Assembly: GCA_016841125.1 (NCBI GenBank)
Contig: JAENZU010000215.1
Span: 1-6,245, forward strand
DNA: 6,245 bases
Direction of reading: 5' to 3'
From: Melioribacter sp.
GTDB taxonomy: Bacteria; Bacteroidota; Ignavibacteria; Ignavibacteriales; Melioribacteraceae
Part shown: positions 1-6,245 of the stretch, piece after piece
Numbering within the stretch: position 1 is the first letter of the stretch
Layout of the letters: every line of letters begins with the position of its first letter
Program-made: the position numbers and the translations under genes
Notes under the pieces: generated by a model
What the model was told of the DNA's origin: nothing
Databases searched by the model: none
Seen by the model: only the letters and a program-made list of their open reading frames with translations

Positions 1-1240
1 CGGCTGTGTGTAGTACTAAAGCTGTTAAAGTTGCTGAACGCAAATAAGTTGATCCAGTTACATTAAAGGAATGCTGCTGTAGTAATGGCAATGAACCGGT
101 AGCACTTGGTGTTGCCATTGAAGTACCGGAAAGTGTTGCATAAGAACTGTTTGATTGATCATAAGTTGAATACAGCGATACACCGTTTGCTACAATATCA
201 GGTTTCACCCTGCCGTCATCAACAGGACCCCACGATGAAAAACTGCTCATAACAACATCAGAAGGAGAAGTATATCCTCCGGGAATATCATTAACTGCAC
301 CGATGGTTAAAATATTTTTTGCGCTTCCCTTTTCACCGATACAGTCGTATTGTCCGTCCGGATCGCGGCTGGTTGAACTGAGTGTCCACCCGTTATCCCA
401 AACCCAATGCTGCCCGGATGTTGGTCCGTCGTCGTTGCGGTCATTACCGGCAGATTTGACTATCAAATAATATGGAGCATTATGGGCAATTACATCCCAA
501 GTTTGAGCCTGCGATGAGTAAAAACCAAATAAGTAATCTTCGGTTTGACTTATTGCAGGATCACCGAACCAGGCCCATCTATTGTCATTAAATAAATTAT
601 AGTACCAGCCTCTAATTGAACCATACGAATGGTTTGAAAGAAGCATACCTGCTGAAGCCGCAGAACTCATTTCAGAAAAATCATTATTCCAATCATAGCT
701 GTCCAGCTCTCCGTTATATGCCATCCCTTTAGCATTAGGACTAACACCGGAAGCAATTATTGTACCCGCTACATGTGTTGAATGATAATGCACAGTTGGG
801 CTTGCTTCTTTATTGATGAGGCGCGATGAGTATTCTTGATGTGTCGGCAGTGCTATTCCGGCATCCCACTCACCGATGAATATGCCGGCTCCGTCGAGAG
901 ATAACCCTGCACTTCCCCCCGACCAAACATTGTTTGTTGATACTGTTTTGGCTGCATTTAAATTATGGGTTATGTAGTAATCCGGTCGGTTATTAATTAT
1001 TCTTTGTAACTCAACATAATTTCCGGATGCAGTTTCACTGCTAATGAACCATCCATTTTGTAAAGCTCTATCAATAGCTTTTTGTCGTTCGTCCTGGCTA
1101 ATCTGATTTGTTGAATCTGAAAAATTTAGCAGCCATTGGATATTTGTGTTTTTCAATATAATTGATAATGCTTTGTCGGTTTGCCCAAAGATATTTCCGC
1201 CCAATGTCAAAATTAATAACAATTGTAATAGTCGCTTCAT
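1..1240 (-). CDS. Secreted subtilisin-like serine protease (S8 family), C-terminus cut off by the left edge
   Basis: I translated this by hand: 413 residues read from the ATG at 1240 with no stop, and the frame runs off the left edge. Residues 1-19 form a signal peptide (MKR, then a Leu-rich core, ending IFG before Gln20), so the protein is exported. The subtilase triad is complete: Asp126 in GEWDAG, His156 in HSTHVAGT and Ser374 in SGTSMATPS. The oxyanion Asn is Asn266 in KSAGND. A short region (about 20-105) precedes the catalytic domain and may act as a propeptide. The role is extracellular proteolysis; the substrate cannot be told from sequence. FCB relatives often carry C-terminal beta domains and a type IX secretion sorting signal, but that part lies outside the window. 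The start is supported by an AAGGGAG ribosome binding site 5 bases upstream. It is more G+C-rich than the genes to its right. The family call is firm; the subfamily (perhaps Kp43-like) is a guess. Confidence 0.95.
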   Translation of the reverse strand, partial: MKRLLQLLLILTLGGNIFGQTDKALSIILKNTNIQWLLNFSDSTNQISQDERQKAIDRALQNGWFISSETASGNYVELQRIINNRPDYYITHNLNAAKTVSTNNVWSGGSAGLSLDGAGIFIGEWDAGIALPTHQEYSSRLINKEASPTVHYHSTHVAGTIIASGVSPNAKGMAYNGELDSYDWNNDFSEMSSAASAGMLLSNHSYGSIRGWYYNLFNDNRWAWFGDPAISQTEDYLFGFYSSQAQTWDVIAHNAPYYLIVKSAGNDRNDDGPTSGQHWVWDNGWTLSSTSRDPDGQYDCIGEKGSAKNILTIGAVNDIPGGYTSPSDVVMSSFSSWGPVDDGRVKPDIVANGVSLYSTYDQSNSSYATLSGTSMATPSATGSLPLLQQHSFNVTGSTYLRSATLTALVLHTA

Positions 1241-1245
1241 TTTAA

Positions 1246-1252
1246 CTCCCTT
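1246..1252 (-). promoter_or_regulatory. Ribosome binding site of the subtilase gene
   Basis: Read on the minus strand this is AAGGGAG, five bases before the ATG at 1240. It is a good Shine-Dalgarno match and fixes the protease start. None of the CIS genes in the window has a comparable site. Confidence 0.65.
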
Positions 1253-1297
1253 AAAGTAATAACCTGATTCGCTTATTTTTTAGTCGGATGCAATAAA

Positions 1298-1314
1298 CCT
1301 AATACATCCTAATA
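1298..1314. repeat. Two CCTAATA direct repeats spaced 10 bases apart, upstream of the subtilase
   Basis: CCTAATA occurs at 1298-1304 and again at 1308-1314, so the copies start exactly one helical turn apart. They lie about 58-74 bases upstream of the protease start codon. This is a suitable place and geometry for a transcription factor site on one face of the DNA. No convincing -10/-35 or Bacteroidota -7/-33 promoter could be assigned nearby. The repeat is seen directly; a regulatory role is inference and chance is possible in AT-rich DNA. Confidence 0.3.
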
Positions 1315-1320
1315 GATCGG

Positions 1321-1395
1321 TTAGCTTTAATCCCTTTTTAACTGCATTATCTATTGTGATTCTAATCTTTACATGCAGACGAATATTAAAGCTAA
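1321..1395. repeat. Perfect 10-base inverted repeat competing with the hairpin at 1386-1421
   Basis: TTAGCTTTAA at 1321-1330 is the exact reverse complement of TTAAAGCTAA at 1386-1395. The second arm is also the left arm of the adjacent hairpin, so one RNA segment could pair either way. There are thus three copies of essentially the same AT-rich motif within about 100 bases. The repeats are seen directly; mutually exclusive folding or protein binding is inference. Confidence 0.35.
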
Positions 1396-1421
1396 ATCAA
1401 TCCATTCAAGTTTAGCATTAA
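1386..1421 (-). terminator. Possible hairpin terminator after the CIS operon
   Basis: An 11-base inverted repeat with one mismatch (plus strand TTAAAGCTAAA at 1386-1396, TTTAGCATTAA at 1411-1421) encloses a 14-base loop. It lies about 20 bases beyond the stop of the last CIS-side ORF, where a terminator is expected. The stem is AT-rich and the minus-strand RNA has only a short, interrupted U-run after it, so it is not a textbook intrinsic terminator. Confidence 0.3.
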
Positions 1422-1441
1422 AAGACAAATTATATTATTAA

Positions 1442-1710
1442 TTAAATAATTACAAGTTTATTCAACGTTCGATAAATTGTAATACTTACTAATCCCAGCG
1501 GTAATTTCAAAAATGCTGAACTTAATAATATCACCAGCGCTGACCTTAAATTCAGTCCGGTTGACAAATTCGAAAGATGATACTGTGCTTTCTTCATTAG
1601 CACAATATCTTTCTTCGACGCAACATCATCAATGAGTGTATTTTCAATTTCTGCAACCGATGCGAAGAAAGATTTTTATAATTTGATAGTGCGAATTCAA
1701 CACCTACCAT
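1442..1710 (-). pseudogene. Small hydrophobic ORF after the tape measure, broken by a one-base frameshift
   Basis: An ATG at 1710 overlaps the tape-measure stop by 7 bases (ATGGTAG), a typical coupled start. It opens MVGVEFALSNYK, but its frame then runs into a stop. A second frame is open from 1675 to the stop at 1442 and has protein-like content (FFASVAEIENTLIDDVASKK, then a hydrophobic run). One extra A in the A5 run (T5 at 1673-1677 on the plus strand) would join them into one 89-residue protein. Residues about 57-80 of that product, SALVILLSSAF through SITIY, could cross or lie in a membrane. If the frameshift is real, a 51-residue peptide could still start at the ATG at 1597 (MKKAQYHL). 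I do not recognise the family. It may be a sequencing error, a decayed gene or a slippage site. Confidence 0.5.
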
Positions 1711-3140
1711 TCAACATTTATCGGTTTTTTCATCCAGGGAAGTTTAACAATTGAGATTGACCAGGGTAATTTTTCCAATATAATATCATGAGACTTCCGT
1801 TCAACGATTAATCTCCAATCAAATTCGTTCTCGGTTATCTTGCCCTCTCTTTCTAAAAAGGAGAGTCTCAATCCCTCAATCGAAGTATTCTTGATAGCAC
1901 TAAAATTTTTAATTACACTTTTTAATAAATTTTCAGTTTCGATTTTTTCTTCCTTTTTGATTTCAATTTCGATTGGAACAGGCGCATGATGATCAAGCCC
2001 GCATAATATTTTATTGAGGGGCAGAAGAAACTCGGGATGTTTTGTTTTGCCTGTTACCGCAAACTGAAGTAAATGTGCAGCACGATTTTGTTCATGACTG
2101 TCTAAGAATTTATTTTCTTTTGTGCAGCCAATTCTTTTGAAAAATTCTATTAGAAAAGGAGCTAATAAAATAAGCCCCGCATTATTGATAAATATTCCTT
2201 CTATTGCCTCAATGTCCTTTTCACTTATATCATTATTGTCAAGTGCATCTTTATTACTATTTTCATTTGATTTATCAGTCCCCGATTTTTTAGTGTCGTA
2301 GAATTCAAAGATCTGCTCTGCAATTTTTAATCTCTCGTTCAATTTCAAGCCGGTAGAATTAAGATATGCTTCCCAGGAAATTTGCTGCAATTCTTTTTCA
2401 CTAAATGACTTTGATAATTCGGAAAACTGCGAGTAAAAATACTCCTTCCAAAATTCACTATAATATTTTGAAAAGTGGGTATTCAAATCACTTACTTTAT
2501 TCAGTCTTTTATGTGCTTCACTAAGCCACGTTTTTTCAGTCAATAGTGAGCTTATCTTTGCATTAGTTTTTTTCAATATGCGGACCAGCAAACTATTGGA
2601 AAACTGAAGTGATGCCCTCTTTAAGGCAGTTTTATTGTTTGATAAAAAGCTTAATACTTCACCTGCATCTTTAGCCAGTTGATTTTCAATTAAACTCTCG
2701 ATTTCATTCATCGAAATATTATTGCTCCACCAAGGCAATGAGCCGCTAATTAAAAAATATTTAAGTAATTCAAATTCTGCTTCTGCATTATTTTTTATTG
2801 ACCTTTCGGTTTCATTGGATGTTTCATTATGTGCATTTTTTAAAAGGTTATCTGCTTCAACTATTTTCTCTTTTAACTCTTCCTTTAATTTTAGTTTAAA
2901 CTTTTCCTCAAATTCATTTTCAAAAAATTCTTTATTGAGAGTACCCAAATCGATCACAAGTTTATCAAATCGATAAACGGCATTTGTTTCGATCAGATCA
3001 TCAAATATTTTTTCGACATCATTGAGCAAATCACTTTGAAATGCCTGATCCAACTTTTCCGATATGGAATCTGCCCCCTTATCATTTCCGGTTAATACCT
3101 CAACGATTAACCGGTTAACAACATGCTTATGATTTCCCAT
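1704..3140 (-). CDS. Contractile injection system tape-measure protein (Afp14-like)
   Basis: This is the protein that sets the length of the inner tube of a phage-tail-like injection particle. Hallmarks I recognise from the CIS tape-measure family run the whole length. They are: an N-terminal helical domain ending RFDKLVIDLG (57-66); FLISGSLPWWS (129-139); INNAGLILLAPFL (318-330) followed by RAAHLLQFAVTG (353-364) and LNKILCGL (375-382); and the C-terminal LEREGKI (429-435), LPWSI (458-462), KLPWM (466-470) and VEW ending. The middle is helix-rich, with a low-complexity Asn/Asp/Lys/Ser linker at about 284-308. There is no signal peptide or membrane segment. The start is firm: an in-frame TAG lies directly before the ATG, although no Shine-Dalgarno is visible. 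It follows the 923-residue gene by 10 bases and overlaps the start of a small broken ORF. In Afp the AAA+ ATPase gene follows; here it does not. Confidence 0.92.
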   Translation of the reverse strand: MGNHKHVVNRLIVEVLTGNDKGADSISEKLDQAFQSDLLNDVEKIFDDLIETNAVYRFDKLVIDLGTLNKEFFENEFEEKFKLKLKEELKEKIVEADNLLKNAHNETSNETERSIKNNAEAEFELLKYFLISGSLPWWSNNISMNEIESLIENQLAKDAGEVLSFLSNNKTALKRASLQFSNSLLVRILKKTNAKISSLLTEKTWLSEAHKRLNKVSDLNTHFSKYYSEFWKEYFYSQFSELSKSFSEKELQQISWEAYLNSTGLKLNERLKIAEQIFEFYDTKKSGTDKSNENSNKDALDNNDISEKDIEAIEGIFINNAGLILLAPFLIEFFKRIGCTKENKFLDSHEQNRAAHLLQFAVTGKTKHPEFLLPLNKILCGLDHHAPVPIEIEIKKEEKIETENLLKSVIKNFSAIKNTSIEGLRLSFLEREGKITENEFDWRLIVERKSHDIILEKLPWSISIVKLPWMKKPINVEW

Positions 3141-3150
3141 CTAACACTGA

Positions 3151-5922
3151 TTAAAACTTATCTATATACTTAATAAAGGTGTTCTTATTTCCACTATTAT
3201 TTTTTAATGAAGTCAGGTTATTGCGCACCTTTTCTTTAGAGGCGCTGTCTTTAAATTTATCAAACATCTCTTTCGTTTTGGAAATAAACTCGGCTTCAGC
3301 AGAATCATCCGTAATATCGCTTGTTCTATCGTTAATTTTTTCAAAAGAGCTAATCAATATATCACTTGCCGTTTTTTCAATTCCCTTCCTCACTTCTGCA
3401 TCATTTGGAGTAGATCGTCCGCCTTTCTCTTTTTCATTAAGCATATCTAAAATATCATTCATTCTGCTCAGCATCCCTGCAGAATCTTTTAGATGAGAAT
3501 CGCCTAATTTAATGTCTCCCATAAAATCACCCGGTTTAAATCCTCCTCCGCCAATAATCTGACGGATGTTTCCGTTGAGAATATCTAGATTACCGGAATA
3601 CACATTTAGCGAATCTTTCTGAGATGCTATTTTGTGATCAAACATTTCAATCTTACCGCTGAAATCAAATAACTTCTCATCCAGATTTTTGAATTTTTCC
3701 GTAAACTCAAAATCTTTGGAAATATAAACCTGGAAGTCATTCAGATTATTCCATTTAGTTTTGTCCTTTATTAAAACAGATATATCATTATCCACATCTA
3801 TCTCCCTTTCAATTTCTTTGTCATCCACTTCCGCTTCACAGCAATAATAAGGCAGCGAGAAATCCGCAGTTACCTTTTTATCTTTAGAAGAATAAACAAG
3901 TACAAAAGTGCCTCCTTTACTTACTCCGCCCGTATGATCAATGCCCGGATGCTCTGATAAAAATCCTTTAAATGTTTGCTTCTTTTTATCATCTTCTTCT
4001 TTCTCTTTTAGAATTGTACCGATCCAGTCGAACCATTTAAATTTTGAATTGCTGATAATATTTTCAATTGGAGTAAATGCCGATGAATAAAGGACATTCT
4101 TGGTATTCTTGTTTACAGATGCCGCATTCTCTAAAAGGATGGGGTATTTCGTTTTTAATGTGTGATGATCAAATTTGCTGTATCCTTTTTTAAGATTGTT
4201 AACGTTGGCTTCAATATCATCATTAAGCTTTTTACTTGAATCCTTCGTGTACTTGGTAATATTGATTGAAGGATCTTTCAAAGCACCCTGCGGAAGATTA
4301 TTAGAATCGGGCGATTCTTGAATTGTATTATTTAGATTATTATTGAAGAGTTTCAAGTTTTGCAGATGGTCAATCATATCCCGTCTTAAAAGGTAATGAT
4401 AATTTTTCAACCAGCTGAGATTATATCCGGGTCTGGGTCTAAGGTGCCTTGTGTCCTCTTCAATTTGCACCGTTGTAACCTTAATGGGAAGATTATATTT
4501 TTTAATAATTGAATTTAAATCTTCTTCAGCCTGACCGACTTCTTTACCCATGTGCCCTTCCACTCTAAAGAATTCATGAGCCGACAAATCAAAATTTAAT
4601 GGACGAGTGACACTGGGATGATCAGAATATTGTGCTGCATTGAAAGACTGGATCATATTGGACTTTAAACGCAAAGAGTGATCGTAATTCCAAAAATTAT
4701 TTATTGTCCCTTCCCTACCTTCAAATTTGTAATAATAAGGGATTGCCTTAATCCCTACTTTCGAATTTAGGGATTGAGACGGAGTGACTTTTAACGTCTC
4801 CGTTCTCTTAGGAACTGAAAATCTTTCGATCATCAATTCTAATCGTTTAAATAAATATTTTACTCTTTGAATTTTCGTATCATCAGAATTGAGCAATGGC
4901 GATCTATAAAAACCATGCCGGAAAGGGTCTTTAGCAAACTCATCCTCTTTAACCACCGACCCCAATAATACATGCTTGGGAAAAAGCTTATAATCTAGAG
5001 AACAGAAACTCATTGCATCAAATAGTTCCTCTTTGAATTCGGAATAGGTTTGAATTAAATCACACAAAAAATCATACACATACTGAAAGCCAAGATCGTT
5101 TGAACTAATTGACTCAGCAATCGATTTTAATCTGCTGCCCCAAGCTTTGGTAGGATCATTTTTATAATCTAAAATCTCGGCACAATTAGAATAAATTTTT
5201 GGGAACTGATCATTTAAATTTTTAACTGTGTTTTTTATTACTTTATGATAAGCCTCAACCAACTGATCTTGATTGTTTATTTTACCGTCAGGGAATAAAA
5301 CTCTTTCAATAAATAAATCCGGGATTTTATGATAAGGGTTTTGAGCATCAGGCATTTTACTTATTAGATCAATAAGTAAGTTTTTTCTAATTAGTAAAAC
5401 CTTCAAATTATTGTTTTGGATCTGTCCCATATTGTCACAATTATTTCCCGTGCAAATATCAGGATCAAAAAGGAAGCTCTCGTTATATAATACCGCAGCC
5501 ATTTTACTAAATTCATCCTCGCCGCCAAACTGGGAAATGAGCTTTGCATCAGGAGCTTTTTTATTATCGGTCAACAATTCAAAAATCTCGATCTGCTTAT
5601 TATTACTTATAAATGGGGGGTATTTGGCATTTTTGTCATCAAAGCTTGTGATAAACTTGAATTCTACATCTTCATTAAAATGCAGCAGATCACCATCTGT
5701 TGTAACCGATACACCCTTTGATAATGTTATAAAATCTTTTGTGAGTGATAACTCGAGTCCGCATACAATTCCCGCACCGAATAATTTTGTTCTTGTTAAT
5801 CTATTTTGAACATCAAGGTATTGAACAATTTCATTTAGCTGCTTTGAAGTAAGCACTTGGTCTTTTTCAAAGTAAGTATAGGAATTGATTTCATTTGCCA
5901 GTTTTATATAATTCGTTTCCAT
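3151..5922 (-). CDS. Large CIS-associated protein of unknown function, in the Afp13 (tail fibre) position
   Basis: This 923-residue protein has no signal peptide or membrane segment, so it is probably made in the cytoplasm and built into or onto the particle. Four parts can be seen. The N-terminal module holds DQVLTSKQLNEIVQYLD (21-37), QNRLTRTKLFGAGIVCGLEL (39-58) and KGVSVTTDGDLL (69-80). The central region contains FFRVEGHMGK (451-460) before NLPIKV (477-482). A third module reads HPGIDHTGGVSKGGTFVLVY (657-676) then ADFSLPYYCC (686-695). After a Gly patch (GGGG, 791-794) comes a charged helical tail to the C-terminus. From memory these motifs recur in uncharacterised proteins beside Bacteroidota CIS clusters, but I can name no family with a known function. 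The gene lies 4 bases after the baseplate gene and 10 before the tape measure, so co-expression is near certain. It could be a fibre, a baseplate add-on, an assembly factor or a cargo carrier. It is much longer than its neighbour and does not look fibre-like by repeats. Confidence 0.85.
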   Translation of the reverse strand: METNYIKLANEINSYTYFEKDQVLTSKQLNEIVQYLDVQNRLTRTKLFGAGIVCGLELSLTKDFITLSKGVSVTTDGDLLHFNEDVEFKFITSFDDKNAKYPPFISNNKQIEIFELLTDNKKAPDAKLISQFGGEDEFSKMAAVLYNESFLFDPDICTGNNCDNMGQIQNNNLKVLLIRKNLLIDLISKMPDAQNPYHKIPDLFIERVLFPDGKINNQDQLVEAYHKVIKNTVKNLNDQFPKIYSNCAEILDYKNDPTKAWGSRLKSIAESISSNDLGFQYVYDFLCDLIQTYSEFKEELFDAMSFCSLDYKLFPKHVLLGSVVKEDEFAKDPFRHGFYRSPLLNSDDTKIQRVKYLFKRLELMIERFSVPKRTETLKVTPSQSLNSKVGIKAIPYYYKFEGREGTINNFWNYDHSLRLKSNMIQSFNAAQYSDHPSVTRPLNFDLSAHEFFRVEGHMGKEVGQAEEDLNSIIKKYNLPIKVTTVQIEEDTRHLRPRPGYNLSWLKNYHYLLRRDMIDHLQNLKLFNNNLNNTIQESPDSNNLPQGALKDPSINITKYTKDSSKKLNDDIEANVNNLKKGYSKFDHHTLKTKYPILLENAASVNKNTKNVLYSSAFTPIENIISNSKFKWFDWIGTILKEKEEDDKKKQTFKGFLSEHPGIDHTGGVSKGGTFVLVYSSKDKKVTADFSLPYYCCEAEVDDKEIEREIDVDNDISVLIKDKTKWNNLNDFQVYISKDFEFTEKFKNLDEKLFDFSGKIEMFDHKIASQKDSLNVYSGNLDILNGNIRQIIGGGGFKPGDFMGDIKLGDSHLKDSAGMLSRMNDILDMLNEKEKGGRSTPNDAEVRKGIEKTASDILISSFEKINDRTSDITDDSAEAEFISKTKEMFDKFKDSASKEKVRNNLTSLKNNSGNKNTFIKYIDKF

Positions 5923-5926
5923 GACT

Positions 5927-6245
5927 CTATTTCTTTTTTGTTCCTAAATTTGTTTTATTCAATACAAAGGAATTGTCTTGATTTTTTCCGCAGTCGAAAA
6001 GGAATGCTTCATCATAAACATTTTTAAGACTGCTTAATGCCGCTATAAAATTGCCCAAAGCCTTAGCACGATCTTTATGATTTGATGCATTTAATTTTAA
6101 CCACTTTCGGTAAGCCATTTCGAATTGACTCATTTGAAGTTCTTCGATCCACCAGACTCTAGGCAATATGTGTGACGGTGTTTCCATTCTAATAATCTTT
6201 TCGCCATACCGTCTGAACTTGATGTTTGAACATCGCTTTCTCCAT
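5927..6245 (-). CDS. C-terminal end of a CIS baseplate protein (Afp12-like), cut off by the right edge
   Basis: The frame is open from the right edge to the stop at 5927 and shows the last 105 residues. An ATG at 6187 would give an 86-residue protein, but the 19 codons before it are in frame, stop-free and match the family: WRKRCSNIKFRRYGEKIIR leads straight into METPSHI. The pattern W-x-K-R, N-x-x-F-R-R, P-x-H-I, then W-I/V with Q-M, F-E-x-A-Y-x-x-W-L (positions 1 to 49 of the visible part) is what I recall from the C-terminus of the large baseplate proteins of Afp/PVC-type particles. The ATG at 6187 is therefore an internal Met. Such proteins form the wedges that hold the spike and start tube and sheath assembly. 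The last 30 or so residues are polar and Lys-rich and look like a disordered tail. The 923-residue gene starts 4 bases after the stop. The identification is good but rests on a short fragment. Confidence 0.75.
   Translation of the reverse strand, partial: WRKRCSNIKFRRYGEKIIRMETPSHILPRVWWIEELQMSQFEMAYRKWLKLNASNHKDRAKALGNFIAALSSLKNVYDEAFLFDCGKNQDNSFVLNKTNLGTKKK

Larger units (their letters stand above)
1241..1441. other. Intergenic region between the CIS cluster and the subtilase
   Basis: No reading frame of useful length is visible in either direction in this AT-rich stretch; the longest Met-started minus-strand peptides I found are under 10 residues. It must contain the end of the CIS transcript and, most likely, the subtilase promoter. 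The structured elements seen are listed separately: the ribosome binding site, the CCTAATA pair and the TTAAAGCTAA inverted repeats. Confidence 0.6.

Noticed and set aside
1241..1441. Possible promoter for the subtilase
   Set aside because: A TAGGTTTA stretch on the minus strand resembles the Bacteroidota -7 element, but no -33 element lies at the right distance and no good -10/-35 pair was found, so no site is called.
2722..2976. Plus-strand open frame of 84 codons
   Set aside because: It lies wholly antisense to the tape-measure gene. Its Phe/Ser/Leu-rich product mirrors Lys/Glu/Asn codons on the other strand, and there is no ribosome binding site or family resemblance.
3179..3496. Plus-strand open frame of 105 codons
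   Set aside because: It is antisense to the helical C-terminal tail of the 923-residue protein. The hydrophobic look comes from complementing Lys/Glu-rich codons.
5411..5809. Plus-strand open frame of 132 codons
   Set aside because: It is antisense to the N-terminal part of the 923-residue protein, which has clear motifs. The composition is typical of a shadow frame.
6189..6245. Minus-strand frame from the right edge reading MEKAMFKHQVQTVWRKDY to a stop at 6189, as if it were the end of an upstream gene
   Set aside because: The other frame through the same bases continues into the baseplate C-terminus and carries its expected motifs, so this one is an out-of-frame shadow.
1..6245. CRISPR arrays, tRNA or rRNA genes, insertion sequences and attachment sites
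   Set aside because: I saw no regularly spaced repeats, tRNA-like cloverleaf, rRNA segments, transposase motifs or terminal inverted repeats in this reading of both strands.

Overview
The window is AT-rich DNA from what looks like a Bacteroidota or Ignavibacteriota (FCB-group) bacterium. This rests on the protein families: a subtilase with an FCB-style signal peptide ending in FGQ, and Bacteroidota-type contractile injection system (CIS) proteins. It also rests on the near absence of Shine-Dalgarno sequences before the CIS genes. No ribosomal or taxonomic marker is present, so the assignment is an inference. All supported genes lie on the minus strand, so transcription runs from right to left.

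Right and centre (about 1442-6245) is the 3' end of a CIS gene cluster of the extracellular/phage-tail-like type (eCIS; relatives are Afp, PVC, MACs and AlgoCIS). In transcription order it holds: (1) the C-terminal 105 residues of a baseplate protein that continues past the right edge; (2) a 923-residue protein with no recognised function, in the place where the Afp cluster has its tail fibre gene; (3) a 478-residue tape-measure protein with clear family hallmarks at both ends; (4) a small hydrophobic ORF that overlaps the tape-measure stop codon and is broken by a one-base frameshift in an A5 run. The first three genes are separated by only 4 and 10 bases, so they are almost certainly one operon. 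Together the baseplate and tape measure would start and size the inner tube of the particle. The AAA+ ATPase and tube terminator that follow the tape measure in Afp are not here.

The stretch 1241-1441 has no gene. It holds AT-rich inverted repeats that may end the CIS transcript, a pair of 7-base direct repeats one helical turn apart, and the ribosome binding site of the next gene.

Left (1-1240) is the N-terminal 413 residues of a secreted subtilisin-like (S8) protease. It has a signal peptide and a complete Asp/His/Ser triad, and its C-terminus is cut off by the left edge. It is visibly richer in G+C than the CIS genes and has its own good ribosome binding site, so it is probably an independent chromosomal gene bordering the CIS cluster.
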